Origin: Saccharibacillus nicotianae
GTDB taxonomy: Bacteria; Bacillota; Bacilli; Paenibacillales; Paenibacillaceae
Length of the DNA stretch: 64,000 bases
Assembly: GCF_042681745.1 (NCBI RefSeq)
Contig: NZ_JBHUGF010000009.1
Location: forward strand, 62,001 to 126,000
Reading direction: 5' to 3'
Shown: piece by piece, positions 62,463 through 64,000 of the stretch
How the letters are laid out: each line of letters starts with the position of its first letter
How positions within the stretch are numbered: the first letter of the stretch is position 1
Notes under the pieces: model-generated
Seen by the model: the letters and a program-made list of their open reading frames with translations, nothing else
The model's database searches: none
Told to the model about the DNA's origin: nothing
Made by a program: the position numbers and the translations under genes

Positions 62463-62503
62463 AAAAAGAGTTACCATCATCTAATGACGGTAACTCTTTC
62501 TTC
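62463..62503 (-). terminator. Terminator of ald
   Basis: AAAGAGTTACC.TCA pairs with TGA.GGTAACTCTTT, 15 bases after the ald stop; on the minus strand a T-run follows. Confidence 0.88.
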
Positions 62504-62516
62504 TATTTATCTAATC

Positions 62517-63653
62517 TTAGTTCAACGCCGCAAAAGTCTCGACCAGCGCTTCATTCACATCCACATGCGTATAGCCCAAATCTCTTGCCACCGCCGCATA
62601 CGTCATCCGTCCCGCCGCTGTGTTCACTCCTAATTTCAAAGCAGGATTACTCTCAAGTGCTACTCGCAACCCTTGATTCGCAATCTGTACCACATAAGGT
62701 AACGTTGCATTAGTCAATGCCATAGTAGACGTTCTAGGCACAGCACCTGGCATATTCGCTACAGCATAATGTACCACTCCGTGCTTCACATAAGTCGGTT
62801 CGTTATGCGTGGTAATCCGATCAATCGTCTCAACAATTCCGCCTTGATCGATCGCTACATCGACAATCACAGAGCTAGGCGACATCGATTGTACCATCGC
62901 TTCGGTTACCAATTTCGGTGCTTTGGCTCCAGGAATAAGTACTGCACCAATTACTAGATCTGAAGCGGCTACCGCTTCTGCAATATTGTATGGGTTGGAG
63001 ATTAACGTCTGGATCGACGAGCCAAAGATATCTTCTAATTGACGCAATCGATCTGGATTCAAGTCCATAATCGTGACATCGGCTCCTAAGCCAATAGCCA
63101 TCTTAGCGGCATTGGTTCCGACTACTCCACCACCGATAATCGTCACTTTTCCTTTTTTCACACCCGGTACACCACTGAGCAAGATACCTTTACCTCCATG
63201 CGGACTTTCGAGGAACTGCGCACCGATCTGACTTGCCATCCGTCCAGCCACTTCGCTCATTGGAGTCAATAACGGCAATGTCCGATTCACTTCTACTGTC
63301 TCATAAGCGATCCCGATCACTTTATGCTCGATGAGAGCAGCAGCCAGCTTCGGTTCTGCGGCAAGATGAAGATAGGTGAATAGAATTAGCCCTTCGCGGA
63401 AATAAACATATTCAGATGGCAACGGTTCTTTTACTTTTAACACCATCTCTGCGGTATTCCACACTTGAGCGGCTTCGATTAGAATCTGTGCCCCTGCTTG
63501 TTCGTAGACACTATCTGTAAATCCACTACCTGTACCAGCGCCAGATTGGATATAGACCTCATGCCCTGCTCCGCTCAATGTCGCTACACCTGCTGGTGTA
63601 ATGGCTACTCGATTTTCGTTGTTTTTGATCTCTTTTGGGACTCCAATTCTCAT
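62517..63653 (-). CDS. ald: Alanine dehydrogenase
   Basis: NAD-dependent interconversion of L-alanine and pyruvate plus ammonia; in Bacillus it supports growth on alanine and sporulation. 378 residues, the standard length. Visible: MRIGVPKEIKNNENRVAITP with the catalytic Arg, KVKEPLPSEY with the catalytic Lys, the Rossmann motif GGGVVGTNAAKMAIGLGADV and NMPGAVPRTST. AAAGGAGG precedes the ATG. The partial PucR-type gene upstream on the same strand resembles AdeR, the known activator of ald in B. subtilis. Confidence 0.97.
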   Translation of the reverse strand: MRIGVPKEIKNNENRVAITPAGVATLSGAGHEVYIQSGAGTGSGFTDSVYEQAGAQILIEAAQVWNTAEMVLKVKEPLPSEYVYFREGLILFTYLHLAAEPKLAAALIEHKVIGIAYETVEVNRTLPLLTPMSEVAGRMASQIGAQFLESPHGGKGILLSGVPGVKKGKVTIIGGGVVGTNAAKMAIGLGADVTIMDLNPDRLRQLEDIFGSSIQTLISNPYNIAEAVAASDLVIGAVLIPGAKAPKLVTEAMVQSMSPSSVIVDVAIDQGGIVETIDRITTHNEPTYVKHGVVHYAVANMPGAVPRTSTMALTNATLPYVVQIANQGLRVALESNPALKLGVNTAAGRMTYAAVARDLGYTHVDVNEALVETFAALN

Positions 63654-63884
63654 GCCAGTTCCTCCTTTAAGGTACGTGCTTGCTCTACGTCATCATTATA
63701 GGATAGATAAAATGTCATGTAATCGTCTAATTCCCCAAATTTGAAGGTTTTGGTTTGTGTAAAAATACAAAAGGTTATCTAATATGTCATATAACCTAAC
63801 TTTCATTGCATAATATATTTAAAAATATAAGATCATACTCCTAAATTTCACATCACAGATAAGCTTTGTACTACATATATACCC
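63654..63884. other. Intergenic region between the PucR-type gene and ald
   Basis: About 230 AT-rich bases; the ald promoter must lie here. I could not place it or an activator site with confidence. Confidence 0.3.
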
Positions 63885-64000
63885 TTATTCAGATTCTTCT
63901 AATAATAAAAGCTTAATTTCTAGATACAATGTTACTTTTTGCGCCATATCGTTCAGATCGATCTGTCCGACTTCTGCTATTCGTTTGAGTCGATAATTCA
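63885..64000 (-). CDS. PucR-family regulator, C-terminal end (cut by window edge)
   Basis: The last 37 codons of a gene entering from the right edge. The encoded NYRLKRIAEVGQIDLNDMAQ and the following helical tail match the C-terminal helix-turn-helix of PucR-type regulators (N-T-[VL]-x-YRL-xRI pattern). Position directly upstream of ald, same strand, suggests an AdeR-like alanine-responsive activator. The start lies outside the window. Confidence 0.65.
   Translation of the reverse strand, partial: NYRLKRIAEVGQIDLNDMAQKVTLYLEIKLLLLEESE

Noticed and set aside
1..64000. Search for CRISPR arrays, tRNA or rRNA genes, insertion sequences and prophage genes
   Set aside because: No regularly spaced direct repeats, cloverleaf or ribosomal RNA sequence, transposase or phage structural gene was recognised.

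Overview
The window looks like ordinary chromosome of a low-GC, endospore-forming Firmicute, most likely Paenibacillus or a close relative. This is inference from gene content, strong AAAGGAGG-type ribosome binding sites, Gram-positive type regulators (CtsR, MntR and IolR sites) and lipoprotein-anchored binding proteins. I see no rRNA, tRNA, CRISPR array, phage block, insertion sequence or replication origin. About 59 protein genes are supported, including one 39-residue ORF and one gene cut by the right edge.

Layout. 0-7.4 kb: an orphan protein, manganese importer mntH with an MntR-box match, an M20 dipeptidase, a PatB-type C-S lyase and beta-phosphoglucomutase, then a ~1 kb gene-free stretch with two inverted copies of a structured repeat. 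7.4-11.8 kb: the iron-uptake genes efeO-efeB-efeU behind a Fur-like box. 12-14.9 kb: RpiR regulator-nagB-nagA for N-acetylglucosamine 6-phosphate. 15-22.3 kb: iolR and a convergent iolA-B-C-D-J operon for lower inositol catabolism; iolE and iolG are not here. 22.4-26.6 kb: a GldG/DUF4340-type ABC transporter operon. 26.7-28.2 kb: a SUKH-like protein and three tandem paralogous small membrane proteins. 28.6-30.6 kb: a DMT exporter divergent from a LysR regulator.

30.7-35.2 kb: a heat-shock block, hsp20 then a DnaJ/CbpA-like gene and clpB, with two CtsR-box matches upstream of hsp20. 35.2-54 kb: mostly single genes, including a CE7 esterase, flavin-fold oxidases, acetyltransferases, a GH13 alpha-glucosidase, an aldo/keto reductase with an AraC regulator, cytochrome P450, a secreted double SnoaL protein, an AEC carrier, a Nudix hydrolase, a histidine phosphatase, phosphatidylserine decarboxylase, a MocR regulator divergent from a pyridoxamine-oxidase-like protein, and an aminotransferase. 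54.2-59.4 kb: livK-H-M-G-F, branched-chain amino acid import. 59.9-61.8 kb: a YhgE/Pip-type membrane protein with a TetR regulator and a near-perfect operator. 62-64 kb: a DUF6809-like protein, alanine dehydrogenase and the tail of a PucR-type regulator.

I did not find a clear new multi-gene system. The most unexplained signals are the covarying structured repeat pair (6639-6820 and 7146-7344), the trio of small membrane proteins beside a SUKH-like gene, the arginine-rich 39-residue ORF, and a perfect 19-bp inverted repeat inside the promoter of the secreted double SnoaL protein.
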